Assembly: GCA_017303415.1 (NCBI GenBank)
Contig: JAFLBJ010000001.1
Span: 1,674,001 to 1,738,000, forward strand
DNA: 64,000 nucleotides
Source of the DNA: Chitinophagales bacterium
GTDB lineage: Bacteria; Bacteroidota; Bacteroidia; Chitinophagales; Chitinophagaceae
Direction: 5' to 3'
The position numbers and the translations under genes are program-made. This document shows positions 9,570 to 17,557 of this stretch, piece by piece (position 1 is the first letter of the stretch; each line of letters begins with the position of its first letter). The notes under the pieces are model-generated. The model saw only the letters and a program-made list of their open reading frames with translations. It did no database searches and was not told the DNA's origin.

Positions 9570-10277
9570 TTAGCTTTTCTCCCAGATCCCCAAAATACTC
9601 CTTCCCCGCCAATATCGGGTCAACTTATCGAAAACCTTTGACAGGGGCACGATCCTTTTATCCCAAAATTGAATCTGACCACGGGAGGGGTATGTTTTTT
9701 TAAGTACCCACTTATTTCCCAATGAAAGGATCATTCCAAAAATATCCAGAAAGCGTATTTGGATCAATTTTAATTCAACCGGGGCTAGGGCATATAAAGT
9801 TTTCCGATCATAACGACGGTAATGTCCAATGGCACGATCGAAGGGGCTGTATAAAGATGGCAGGGCAGGAGAGAGAATAATGATCCGCCCACCGGGGTTT
9901 AATTTTTCAATCGCCTGTTTGAATTCCGCCTGATCATTTTCAATATGCTCCAATACATCAATGTACAGAATGGTATCGAATGTGTCGTTCGCCAGGTCTG
10001 TCAGTGTTCCATTTATCACCTGTGTAAACGCGGGAAATTGTCCATCCCCTTTTTTCTTTATTAATTCATCTGCCATTTCCGGGTCTGGTTCCAACAAGGT
10101 CCATTCGGTAACAGCTGCCGTCATCAGGTATGGAGTGGTTCCTCCAATTCCCGCCCCGGCTTCAAGCACTTTTCCTTTTATATGGGGTTGGATCATTTGT
10201 CCGAGATAGGATTTCCACCGATGGGCCTCCTTGAACAATTCGAGTTCATTACCGGGATAATGGAGGGGCTGCGCCAT
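9570..10277 (-). CDS. Class I SAM-dependent methyltransferase
   Basis: A 235-residue methyltransferase. Motif I is VLEAGAGIGGTTPYL (residue ~35), followed by LLEPDPEM (acidic residue that binds the SAM ribose), LYIDVLEHIENDQAEF and LNPGGRIIILSPALPSLY, then GHYRRYDRKTL. Its motif order parallels that of the methyltransferase at 6503-7234, so the two may be paralogues acting on different positions of one glycan. It starts 2 nt after the stop of the GT2 gene upstream (10280). Substrate unknown. Confidence 0.8.
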   Translation of the reverse strand: MAQPLHYPGNELELFKEAHRWKSYLGQMIQPHIKGKVLEAGAGIGGTTPYLMTAAVTEWTLLEPDPEMADELIKKKGDGQFPAFTQVINGTLTDLANDTFDTILYIDVLEHIENDQAEFKQAIEKLNPGGRIIILSPALPSLYSPFDRAIGHYRRYDRKTLYALAPVELKLIQIRFLDIFGMILSLGNKWVLKKTYPSRGQIQFWDKRIVPLSKVFDKLTRYWRGRSILGIWEKS

Positions 10278-10279
10278 GG

Positions 10280-11251
10280 TCAGGAATTTATTTCACCGGT
10301 GAGGTCGGTATAGTGCAAAGCGGGTATGAATTTCCGTTGTGAACCCGAAGAGAGAAACAGGAACAGCGTAAACAAGGAGAGAAGAAAACTTTGCAGCAAC
10401 ACAATGACCAGTGAGGACATGATGGTGGAGGCCCAACCGGGAATGGCCAGGTCGGTGAACCAGCGGATACCCAGAATGATACCGATTCCCAAGAGTGTAA
10501 GGCCAATCATCACCAAAGAGAATACCAATAATCGAACAGCCACTTTTTCTACAAAAACAGAAATGGCACCAAGTCCATGCAATAGCAGGTCACCAAAACT
10601 CATTTTCGACTGACCCGCCAAACGTTTACCCCGTTGTACCGGAACAGAACTGTAAGGCAGGTTTGATTTCATGATCGCTGCCGGCAGGTGGTTAACGATC
10701 TCCGGAGAATAAACCAACCGGTCAACCATGGGACGGGGCAGATAGAGAAAATGACCAAAGGAGATGGATCTTCCGGTTAAAAGCCGGAAGAGGATTTTAT
10801 ATAAAAAATAAAACAGGGAGAACCCAGGACCAACCTGTCTCCCGGCTCTGGAAGCAAAAACAATTTGCGTGTTATCCAATGACCCCTGAATCAGGCGGGG
10901 AATATCGGATGGAAGGTCCTCACCATCCCCATCCAATACAATAACACCATCGCTGGAAATATAGTGATGGATAAAGGAAAGCCCCGTTGCTATGGCTTTT
11001 TGATGACCCACATTGGTGTGGAGATCAAGTCTTGAAAAGGTGATAGGTCCCAAAGGGAATTCAGGTGCGGGTTCGATGGATCCGTCATTGACCACCAGAA
11101 TACGATATTCCGTCTCAGCATCCTGGGAAAGATCCGTTTCCAGGGTTTTTAAAAGGGCACCCAGGGCCTTCCAATCATTATATACCGGTATGAGTATGAT
11201 AATTTTTTGAGACATATTGAACATAAAGGTAACCAGAGCCGAAGGAATCAT
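10280..11251 (-). CDS. Glycosyltransferase family 2 with C-terminal membrane helices (GtrB/ArnC-like)
   Basis: A 323-residue protein. The N-terminal GT-A domain (residues ~13-220) has IIILIPVYNDWKAL, VVNDGS and the acidic motif LDGDGEDLPSDI. Two strongly hydrophobic helices follow at residues ~235-315. This is the layout of GtrB/ArnC-type polyprenyl-phosphate sugar synthases. The start at 11251 overlaps the previous stop as ATGA; a second ATG at 11215, immediately before SQKIIILIPVYN, gives a more typical N-terminus and is equally possible. Confidence 0.8.
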   Translation of the reverse strand: MIPSALVTFMFNMSQKIIILIPVYNDWKALGALLKTLETDLSQDAETEYRILVVNDGSIEPAPEFPLGPITFSRLDLHTNVGHQKAIATGLSFIHHYISSDGVIVLDGDGEDLPSDIPRLIQGSLDNTQIVFASRAGRQVGPGFSLFYFLYKILFRLLTGRSISFGHFLYLPRPMVDRLVYSPEIVNHLPAAIMKSNLPYSSVPVQRGKRLAGQSKMSFGDLLLHGLGAISVFVEKVAVRLLVFSLVMIGLTLLGIGIILGIRWFTDLAIPGWASTIMSSLVIVLLQSFLLSLFTLFLFLSSGSQRKFIPALHYTDLTGEINS

Positions 11252-12177
11252 TTACTTTTTATCGATATAAAAATCTGGGATGTCCGGCTAAACGGGCTCC
11301 TTAAAAAATCGAATGCCGCGAAAAAAGCGCTCAGTATCGGGAAAAGCGGATGAAAGATAACTGGTCTTGCCTTTGAGGTGTTTAGCCAGTTCTTTCTGGC
11401 TAATAATATGATCAGGCTAAAAGCCCAAAAAGGCCCGCCTTGCGTATACCGAAGCTTGTCGACCTTAAATCCAACTCTCTCAACGACAATCCGGATACTT
11501 TCTTCGGAAAAAATGGTCCAATGACGAGGGCAATGCAGACCTCCCCAATAGGAATTACGAAACAGCCTGGCATCCAGAGAGCGTGTTTGGGGTGTTTTTA
11601 GAAGGACTATTCCGTCTGGGGTTAAGAGTGTTAATACTTTTCTAAGCAATTCCTCCGGATCAGCTACATGCTCAATGAGATTCAACATCAAAATCAGGTC
11701 GAATCTATTTTCACTTTCAAAATCCTCGATTCGCCCTTCAAAATAGGCGTGCCCTTTTTCTATTGCTACGTCACCTGCTTTCTCATCAATATCCACGACC
11801 TGCGTAAGTTTGATCCGCTTGTCGGTCTTTTTTAGTACATCCATTATCCATCCCGTACCACCTCCGGCATCAAGAATATTTATACTATCCCCTTTTATTT
11901 TCTTCAGGATTTTTCTGAACAATCGTAGGTCAAGCCATTCTTTTATCATAAACACCCAACCTTTACTTCCAGGGACATACGAGTAGTAGTTGGAAGGATA
12001 GATTACATTCAATTGGTCAGCGGGAAGAGGGTCTGTAAATATTGTGCCGCACCCCGGGCAATTAAAATAGACATATTCGTTTTCGGAGGAGAAGTATTCA
12101 AAGTCCCTGGCTTCAGACCAGATTTCTGCAGGCCATTGATGGCAAACCGGACAATATGAGTGTCTGGTAATATTCAT
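11248..12177 (-). CDS. SAM methyltransferase with N-terminal zinc ribbon
   Basis: A 309-residue protein. The N-terminus holds two CxxC pairs (YCPVCHQW and NCPGCGTIF, residues ~8-50) forming a zinc ribbon. A methyltransferase domain follows with ILDAGGGTGWIMDVL, LMLNLIEHVADPEELL and LLTPDGIVLLKTP. This arrangement is common in methyltransferases of sugar and capsule loci. The start at 12177 overlaps the desaturase stop as ATGA (12177-12174); an in-frame ATG at 12258 would overlap the desaturase by 85 nt and was rejected. Confidence 0.8.
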   Translation of the reverse strand: MNITRHSYCPVCHQWPAEIWSEARDFEYFSSENEYVYFNCPGCGTIFTDPLPADQLNVIYPSNYYSYVPGSKGWVFMIKEWLDLRLFRKILKKIKGDSINILDAGGGTGWIMDVLKKTDKRIKLTQVVDIDEKAGDVAIEKGHAYFEGRIEDFESENRFDLILMLNLIEHVADPEELLRKVLTLLTPDGIVLLKTPQTRSLDARLFRNSYWGGLHCPRHWTIFSEESIRIVVERVGFKVDKLRYTQGGPFWAFSLIILLARKNWLNTSKARPVIFHPLFPILSAFFAAFDFLRSPFSRTSQIFISIKSK

Positions 12178-13142
12178 GAATGGGTGGTGAATAATTTTCG
12201 AAATGTTTTTAGGTAGGATGTCTTTGAGGCCTGGATGATCTCTTTTGTTTGGTCGCAATCGGAAAGAAATTTTTCTGCTCTCTTTAAGGCGGTAAATGGA
12301 AGGTCGGGGTCCCAGTGATGAATCAGGTGACGGTTGAATCCGGCGGCCCCTAATAAACTTGAAGCCCGACTTTCAGTGAAAAGCCGGCTGATTTTTGGCC
12401 GTTGGGTTTGGTAATAAGCCGGGTCGGAACCGGCTGATTCATCCCGATGTTCCAGTAACTGTCGTATACCAGCAAAAAAAGGGAAGAAAATTAACATGGA
12501 AAGTATCCATGCCACTACAAGCGGCCATTGGTCATATAAAACAAATGAAAGCAAGATCGTCAGGTTGAGAAAGAGACCTATGACCAACATTCTCCATGAT
12601 CTGAGCCGCTGGGCTTTTGTCAGTAACTGGGAATGATTTCTTCCCCTGAGGATTCTGAAAAGATGGATACCTGTGAAACTTTCCAGAAGAAATTTTGGGG
12701 TAAGGGGTTGAAAATAGGAGTTCTCAGTATCCATTGGTGTTGATAGGCCCAGATGATGCTTCCAATGAATTTTTCTATAGACCTCAATATCGATACCCAC
12801 CCATGAACAGAGCAGGAGGTTGGCCATTCGATCATTTGATTTTCGATCGGGTAAAAGATGGTAGTGACTCGCTTCATGAACAAATAATTGAAGGTAGGCG
12901 ATTGTAAAACCTGCCAACACGGAGACTGGAAGGACACCCGCCCAAATCCAGGAAGAAAAACGAGATGGCAATATAAAAGGGCTGATAAATAGCAGAACCA
13001 GAAAAACCATGCCCAGGATGATCTGCCACCAGGTGAGCAGATAATCCGTATTTATTTTTTTTCGAAACTCCGCATACGAAACCCCGTCACTATTTTTAAC
13101 CGTGATAAAATCCAATCCTTCGAGATTATTAACAGGCGGCAT
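12174..13142 (-). CDS. Fatty-acid desaturase family membrane protein
   Basis: A 322-residue integral membrane di-iron protein. Three histidine clusters are visible: HEASHYH (residue ~90), HWKHH (~126) and HLIHH (~272), with hydrophobic helix pairs before and between them. This is the pattern of membrane fatty-acid desaturases/hydroxylases (FA_desaturase family). It is the first gene of the string running to 4825 and has its own TATCTTTG element. Its place with acyltransferases and glycosyltransferases suggests it modifies an acyl chain of a surface lipid, but a general membrane-lipid desaturase is possible. Confidence 0.8.
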   Translation of the reverse strand: MPPVNNLEGLDFITVKNSDGVSYAEFRKKINTDYLLTWWQIILGMVFLVLLFISPFILPSRFSSWIWAGVLPVSVLAGFTIAYLQLFVHEASHYHLLPDRKSNDRMANLLLCSWVGIDIEVYRKIHWKHHLGLSTPMDTENSYFQPLTPKFLLESFTGIHLFRILRGRNHSQLLTKAQRLRSWRMLVIGLFLNLTILLSFVLYDQWPLVVAWILSMLIFFPFFAGIRQLLEHRDESAGSDPAYYQTQRPKISRLFTESRASSLLGAAGFNRHLIHHWDPDLPFTALKRAEKFLSDCDQTKEIIQASKTSYLKTFRKLFTTHS

Positions 13143-13177
13143 CTAAATCAATAGAGTTGGTGAACAAGACGTGAATA

Positions 13178-13185
13178 CAAAGATA
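13178..13185 (-). promoter_or_regulatory. TATCTTTG -7 promoter element before the desaturase
   Basis: On the minus strand TATCTTTG stands 35 nt upstream of the desaturase ATG (13142), in the only gap between it and the acyltransferase gene. It would drive the desaturase-methyltransferase-GT2-methyltransferase string. Confidence 0.45.
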
Positions 13186-13191
13186 AAGTCG

Positions 13192-14304
13192 TTAAGAGAA
13201 GATTTTCTTTAATTTCAGAAAATGTTGTTCAAATAGATGGTAGCTGACCACACTTACGATAAAACCACTCAGGGAACCCAATGTAGCCGAAAAAAATTGA
13301 ACGATGAACGGGTTGGTGGGAAAAAGTTGAAGACCCAGCGTGTCGATATAGGGTTTTGTTAATAGAAAGATGGGCCAATGAAATATATAATATCCATACG
13401 AGTATTTTCCCAGAGTCCGAAGCACCGGGTTACTGAGAAATCTGGTCAGCATTGACCAGTTGTTTTCTATTGCCTCATACGTTAATAAGCCAAAAAGGAA
13501 GGAGAAAGTCGTAAACCCGGCGATAGCCCACGATGGGAAGTCAGGATCCTGGTTTTGTTTAAGGAAGTAGAAAATATAATTGGCCAGGGTTAAAATGATA
13601 AGAAAAAAAGTAAAATACTTCCGGAGGATTGATCGATTGATTACAAGTAAGGAGGCCAGCATAGCTCCAACAAGGATTCCATCCACCCGGGTAAATAAAA
13701 ATAACCGTTCATAGGGAGGAATCGAATCCCGATTTATCCAGATCAGGTACCTTGAGACGATGATGCCTATAAGCAACAGAATAGCCAGGATTAGCACTTT
13801 CTTAGGGTCTCTGATCATTAATATCACAAAGGGCCACAACAAATAATATTGCTCTTCCACTGCCAGGCTCCAGAAATGACCAAGGGCGATGGTATCCCCA
13901 TCCTGGGAAAAGACAAGGGTCCAGTTTTGCAAATAGGTCCAGAACCAGAACTGGTGTTCCTGATAATATTGCATATTTAGCGGAAATCCGGGAATGGCTG
14001 GGAGGATCAGGATAAACAGGATCAGGGAGAGGTAGTAAAGGGGGAATATCCGAAGAACCCTGCGGGCATAAAAGTTCTTGAAATAATTTTCCCCATGTAC
14101 TGTATGTAAAAGTATATCGGTGATCAGGAAACCCGAGAGGACAAAGAAAAGATCAACGCCCAGCCACCCATAGTTGAAATACTCAATGAAATTGAAATTA
14201 TGGTAAAGGATAACCAGCAGGATGGCAATGCCTCGCAACCCATCCAGGGCGGGATAATGTTGGCGTATGACTGGTTGCGTAGGGTTTGTCATGTATAAAT
14301 TCAA
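13192..14304 (-). CDS. Acyltransferase 3 family membrane protein (OafA/NodX-like), copy 2
   Basis: A 370-residue protein with ~10 hydrophobic helices. The family signature YPALDGLRGIAILLVILYH (residues ~17-35) contains the catalytic-type His; GVDLFFVLSGFLITDIL and the RRVLRIFPLYYL motif (RxxR-like) follow. These enzymes move acyl groups, often acetyl, onto sugars of O-antigen or other surface glycans. It is immediately adjacent to a second family member (14305-15396) with the same motifs, so the pair looks like a tandem duplication. An ATG at 14292 (MTNPTQ) is an alternative start. Confidence 0.85.
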   Translation of the reverse strand: MNLYMTNPTQPVIRQHYPALDGLRGIAILLVILYHNFNFIEYFNYGWLGVDLFFVLSGFLITDILLHTVHGENYFKNFYARRVLRIFPLYYLSLILFILILPAIPGFPLNMQYYQEHQFWFWTYLQNWTLVFSQDGDTIALGHFWSLAVEEQYYLLWPFVILMIRDPKKVLILAILLLIGIIVSRYLIWINRDSIPPYERLFLFTRVDGILVGAMLASLLVINRSILRKYFTFFLIILTLANYIFYFLKQNQDPDFPSWAIAGFTTFSFLFGLLTYEAIENNWSMLTRFLSNPVLRTLGKYSYGYYIFHWPIFLLTKPYIDTLGLQLFPTNPFIVQFFSATLGSLSGFIVSVVSYHLFEQHFLKLKKIFS

Positions 14305-15396
14305 TCAAAAGTACCTTTTCAACCGGAGAAAATGTTTTTCAAAAACATGAAATATAAAAACGGCTGCTCCAATTTCTACCCCAATCAATAGTAGAGATTC
14401 AGGGAGACGGTGATGAAAAATTGGCCAGAACCACGATTCTGTATAAGGGTGTAATGAAAAATAGAGCGGCCAGTGAAAGATATAGATTCCGTAAGAATAT
14501 TTTCCAAAAAACCGGGGCACCCTGGATTGGACCAAAACAGATTTATTATCAAGATTCCAATTTACTATCCAACCAAAAAAAAGGGCGATAAAGGTATACC
14601 CTCCTGCTGCCAGCATATTAACCGGGTGATCTGCAAAACGAAAAAAAACAACAATAACCAACAAGGAAATCGTTATGCCCGTTACCCATGACAGAACGGA
14701 TGCTTTTTTCCAATGACCCGGATAGCTTCTTCGAAAAGCGAGAATGGAACCGATCAAAATTCCGTCCATTCGGGTGAATTCAAAACTATAAGGGTTGATC
14801 AGATTCCCATACCGGATCATCAACCCGGTCCTGGTAAGATTTATTACCAGAACAGAAAGAAGCAGCCCGTTTAGGATATTACCGTTTTTTCGCAGCACCA
14901 ATAGAATCAATGGCCAAACCAGGTAGAATTGTTCTTCTACGGCTAATGACCAGAAATGGGTCATTATAATCTCGTTTCCTGTTGGAATGTGTGTGGCAAA
15001 GAAAAAATTCTGGAGATAAAGCCAAAACAATCCTTCCTGTTCTTTATTATAAGAAAGCCCCGGAAGAGAAAATCCCAGGTACGGGAGCAGATGAAATAAA
15101 AGGATTAAACTCAGGTAATAGAGGGGAAGTATACGAAGCGCCCTGCGGGCAAAAAAGTTTCGAATAGTAGAAAATTGCGTATCGGACCGTAATAGAATAT
15201 CCGTGATAAGGAACCCCGAAAGCACAAAAAACAGGTCTACTCCGATCCAACCCCACGAGGGTAGCAGGTAATTTCCAAAATGATGAGCTAGTAAAACAAG
15301 TATTATTGCGATACCGCGGAGTCCGTCAAGACCCGGGTAGTGGTTTCTTTCTGTGGAAGTTTCAGGTTGAATAGGAAAGAAAGGTTGGTTATTCAA
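14305..15396 (-). CDS. Acyltransferase 3 family membrane protein (OafA/NodX-like), copy 1
   Basis: A 363-residue paralogue of the following gene: YPGLDGLRGIAIILVLLAHH (residues ~20-39), GVDLFFVLSGFLITDIL, RRALRILPLYYL and FWSLAVEEQFYLVWPL are shared almost word for word. About ten membrane helices. Its first codons overlap the end of riboflavin synthase by 8 nt, so the two may be cotranscribed, although their functions seem unrelated. Predicted O-acylation of a surface sugar; the acyl donor and target are unknown. Confidence 0.85.
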   Translation of the reverse strand: MNNQPFFPIQPETSTERNHYPGLDGLRGIAIILVLLAHHFGNYLLPSWGWIGVDLFFVLSGFLITDILLRSDTQFSTIRNFFARRALRILPLYYLSLILLFHLLPYLGFSLPGLSYNKEQEGLFWLYLQNFFFATHIPTGNEIIMTHFWSLAVEEQFYLVWPLILLVLRKNGNILNGLLLSVLVINLTRTGLMIRYGNLINPYSFEFTRMDGILIGSILAFRRSYPGHWKKASVLSWVTGITISLLVIVVFFRFADHPVNMLAAGGYTFIALFFGWIVNWNLDNKSVLVQSRVPRFFGKYSYGIYIFHWPLYFSLHPYTESWFWPIFHHRLPESLLLIGVEIGAAVFIFHVFEKHFLRLKRYF

Positions 15397-15985
15397 TAGC
15401 GGAAAGATCGGATTTTCGGAGAAGGTATTTTCCTATCACATCAAATTCGAGATTGACAAGGCTCTCTGCCATCACTTCACTTATATTGGTATGCTTGAAA
15501 GTAAAAGGAATTATTGCTACTTCAAAACTATTACGTGTTACGTGAAAGGCAGTAAGACTGATCCCGCTCACGGTGATGGATCCTTTTTCGATGATCAGGG
15601 GGGCAAAGGCCGGATCAAATTGGAAGCGATAAAGCCAACTTCCGTCTTTTTCTTCCCGGAGGATGCAGGTTCCCCGGCCATCCACATGTCCCTGTACAAA
15701 ATGCCCGTCAAGCCGGCCATTCATTTTCAGGCAGCGCTCCAGGTTGACCTTTTTGCCTTTTTCCCAGGAACCCAGGGTGGTTTTAGAAAGTGTTTCGGCA
15801 ATGGCAGTTACCCGATGCTTGCCGGATTTTACCTCTTCCACTGTCAGGCATACGCCGTCGTGACTTACGCTCTGGTCCACCTTTAATTTGGGAGAAAGGG
15901 GAGATTCGATCCAAAAACTCCGGTTTCCCCCTTTTTCTATGACTTGTTTGATAATGCCTTGTTTTTCAATGATGCCGGTGAACAT
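15389..15985 (-). CDS. ribE: Riboflavin synthase, alpha subunit
   Basis: A 198-residue protein, the usual length. It starts MFTGIIEKQGIIKQV and consists of two lumazine-binding repeats: the first with SHDGVCLTVEEV and the second with HFVQGHVDGRGTC and KGSITVSGISLTAF. The enzyme dismutates two 6,7-dimethyl-8-ribityllumazine molecules to riboflavin. The reading frame continues upstream to an ATG at 16072, but that extension is a translation of the intergenic heptad repeat, so 15985 is taken as start. No FMN riboswitch-like structure was recognised upstream. Confidence 0.92.
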   Translation of the reverse strand: MFTGIIEKQGIIKQVIEKGGNRSFWIESPLSPKLKVDQSVSHDGVCLTVEEVKSGKHRVTAIAETLSKTTLGSWEKGKKVNLERCLKMNGRLDGHFVQGHVDGRGTCILREEKDGSWLYRFQFDPAFAPLIIEKGSITVSGISLTAFHVTRNSFEVAIIPFTFKHTNISEVMAESLVNLEFDVIGKYLLRKSDLSAIE

Positions 15986-15998
15986 GGGGGGTGATTTT

Positions 15999-16174
15999 AG
16001 ATGACAGATGACGGATGACGGATGTTGGATGTTGGATGTTGGATGTTGGATGTTGGATGACCGATGTGGCAAATTACTTACAAATCAAGGAACAATCAAA
16101 CCAACATCCAACATCCAACATCCGTCATCTGTCATCTGTCATCCGTCATCTTTCATCTGTCATCTGTCATCTGC
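15999..16174. repeat. Long inverted array of heptads (GATGACR and GATGTTG units) between ribE and rpsU
   Basis: Left arm (about 15999-16066) is a run of GATGACA/G units followed by five GATGTTG units. The right arm (about 16100-16174) is the inverse: CATCCAA units followed by CATCCGT/CATCTGT units. The arms share the same order of unit types outward from the centre, so a hairpin of more than 60 bp could form. The flanking genes are divergent, so a simple terminator role does not fit. Confidence 0.85.
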
Positions 16175-16185
16175 CTCGCCCCAAA

Positions 16186-16216
16186 TTGTTTTTTTCAACC
16201 AAACCCCTTATCTTTG
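16186..16216 (+). promoter_or_regulatory. Promoter of rpsU (TTG / TATCTTTG)
   Basis: TTG at 16186-16188, 20-nt spacer and TATCTTTG at 16209-16216 match the Bacteroidota -33/-7 consensus. This leaves a leader of roughly 30 nt that carries the strong Shine-Dalgarno sequence. Confidence 0.65.
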
Positions 16217-16234
16217 CCTTCCCAAAAAAATACC

Positions 16235-16243
16235 AAAGGAGGT
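16235..16243 (+). promoter_or_regulatory. Strong Shine-Dalgarno sequence of rpsU
   Basis: AAAGGAGGT ends 10 nt before the ATG at 16254 and is fully complementary to the 16S anti-Shine-Dalgarno core. Such strong sites are uncommon in Bacteroidota, whose ribosomes hide the anti-SD with help of bS21, the product of this gene. Confidence 0.8.
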
Positions 16244-16253
16244 ATATAACGTT

Positions 16254-16451
16254 ATGCTGATCATCGATTCAAAAGATTGCGAAAACATCGACAAGGCCCT
16301 CAAAAAGTACAAGAAGAAATTTGAGAAGTCAAAAGTGTTGCTCCAATTGCGCGAGCGCCAGTCGTTTACTAAGCCGTCCGTTCGTCGCCGGGGACAGATC
16401 CTGAAAGCGACCTACAAGCAACAGATCGCCAGCGGAAAGATCGAGATTTAA
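16254..16451 (+). CDS. rpsU: 30S ribosomal protein bS21
   Basis: A 65-residue basic protein starting MLIIDSKDCENIDKALKKYK, with the RxRQSFTKPSVRRR segment of bS21. The start at 16254 is fixed by the AAAGGAGG site; upstream in-frame codons run into the heptad repeat. bS21 sits near the 3-prime end of 16S rRNA on the 30S platform, and in Bacteroidota it helps occlude the anti-Shine-Dalgarno. The strong SD therefore suggests feedback: little bS21 frees the anti-SD and raises rpsU translation. The gene opens the rpsU-xerC-hpf-tRNA-tuf block. Confidence 0.9.
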   Translation: MLIIDSKDCENIDKALKKYKKKFEKSKVLLQLRERQSFTKPSVRRRGQILKATYKQQIASGKIEI

Positions 16452-16478
16452 GGTCTCTCTTTCTCAATCATATTGAAT

Positions 16479-16505
16479 AGCTGCAAAGTTTTTAGCTTTG
16501 CAGCT
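16479..16505 (+). terminator. Hairpin after rpsU overlapping the xerC promoter
   Basis: Perfect 10-bp arms AGCTGCAAAG and CTTTGCAGCT with a short T-rich loop, 27 nt after the rpsU stop. The last base of the right arm is the first T of the xerC TATCTTTG element, so terminator and promoter share DNA. Confidence 0.5.
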
Positions 16506-16512
16506 ATCTTTG
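16505..16512 (+). promoter_or_regulatory. TATCTTTG -7 element directly before xerC
   Basis: It ends 3 nt before the ATG at 16516. With this spacing, transcription would begin at about the start codon, giving a leaderless or nearly leaderless xerC mRNA. Confidence 0.5.
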
Positions 16513-16515
16513 TTT

Positions 16516-17415
16516 ATGCAGGTGCCAGACCATCCCGATATCCGGTCATTTCTCGACCATCTCCGCTTTGAAAAACGGTATTCGGTGCATACCCTGCGTT
16601 CCTATTCAGATGATCTCGCTTCTTTTTTTTCCTATTTACAAGATCAATATGGGCCGACCACGGCTACGGAGATCACCCATGGTCATATCAGGAGCTGGCT
16701 GGCCGGGTTGAAGGAATCCGGGATATCGGCCAGGTCGATCGGGAGAAAGATATCCACACTCCGGTCCTTTTTCAGGTATTTACTCAAGACGGGAAGGGTG
16801 GAAGCCTCTCCGGTAGACAAGGTGATTACGCCCAAGTCGGGCAAGCGTTTACCCGTATTCATCAAGGAGGAGGATACGAAGGAGTTGTTGCATTCTTTGG
16901 CGAATACAGAGTCGTGGAAGGGCATGAATGCCCGCATGCTGATCACGTTTTTTTATGCCACGGGTATGCGACTCAGTGAGTTGATCAATTTGAAGGAGAA
17001 GCATCTCGACTTTGCCGGAAAAAGGATCAAGGTACTGGGTAAGGGGAATAAGGAAAGATTGATTCCCGTATCATCCGAATTACTGGCCTTGGCGAAAGAG
17101 TATGTGGAGGCAAAGAACCGGGAGATTGGAAAGGCGGAAGATGCATTTTTGGTGACCGAGAAAGGAAAAAAGCTTTATCCAAAATATGCTTACTTACTGG
17201 TAAACAATTGGTTAAAGGAGGTAAAGACCCTGGATAAAAAGAGCCCGCACGTATTACGGCATACCTTTGCCACCCATTTGCTCAACCAGGGCGCCGATCT
17301 CAATGCCGTGAAAGAGTTGCTTGGGCACAGCAGTCTGGCAGCGACCCAGGTATATACGCACAACACCATTGAGAAACTCAAGGAAGTGCATAAGAAATCG
17401 CATCCCCGGTCTTGA
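16516..17415 (+). CDS. xerC: Tyrosine recombinase XerC
   Basis: A 299-residue integrase-family recombinase that, with XerD, resolves chromosome dimers at dif. The N-terminal SAM-like core-binding domain (FLDHLRFEKRYSVHTLRSY) spans residues ~1-90. The catalytic domain shows the full set: Arg in ATGMRLSELINL, Lys in KVLGKGNKERLIPV, HVLRHTFATHLL (HxxR), His in LLGHSSLAATQ and the Tyr nucleophile in QVYTHNT. Start 16516 was chosen because the upstream ATG (16498) lies within the rpsU terminator and before the promoter element. The gene order rpsU-xerC-hpf recurs in Bacteroidota. Confidence 0.88.
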   Translation: MQVPDHPDIRSFLDHLRFEKRYSVHTLRSYSDDLASFFSYLQDQYGPTTATEITHGHIRSWLAGLKESGISARSIGRKISTLRSFFRYLLKTGRVEASPVDKVITPKSGKRLPVFIKEEDTKELLHSLANTESWKGMNARMLITFFYATGMRLSELINLKEKHLDFAGKRIKVLGKGNKERLIPVSSELLALAKEYVEAKNREIGKAEDAFLVTEKGKKLYPKYAYLLVNNWLKEVKTLDKKSPHVLRHTFATHLLNQGADLNAVKELLGHSSLAATQVYTHNTIEKLKEVHKKSHPRS

Positions 17416-17557
17416 TATTTTTCACCTTTTTTTATTTGGAATGGGCTCCTTTTTTGTGTATTTTCAAGGTGAACCAAAAAATAAGCCTATGTAGTCGAAA
17501 CCACCCCCTTGTTACAGTTCTTTCCTTTATTATTTCACCGTTTTAAATGCGATTACT

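Noticed and set aside
15986..16072. N-terminal extension of riboflavin synthase
   Set aside because: It translates the heptad repeat (repeated IQHPTSN-like residues), while MFTGIIEKQG at 15985 is the canonical start.
15999..16174. CRISPR array
   Set aside because: Units are 7 nt without spacers, arranged in mirrored arms, and no cas genes are nearby.
15986..16190. FMN riboswitch controlling ribE
   Set aside because: None of the conserved RFN blocks is visible; the gap is filled by heptad repeats.
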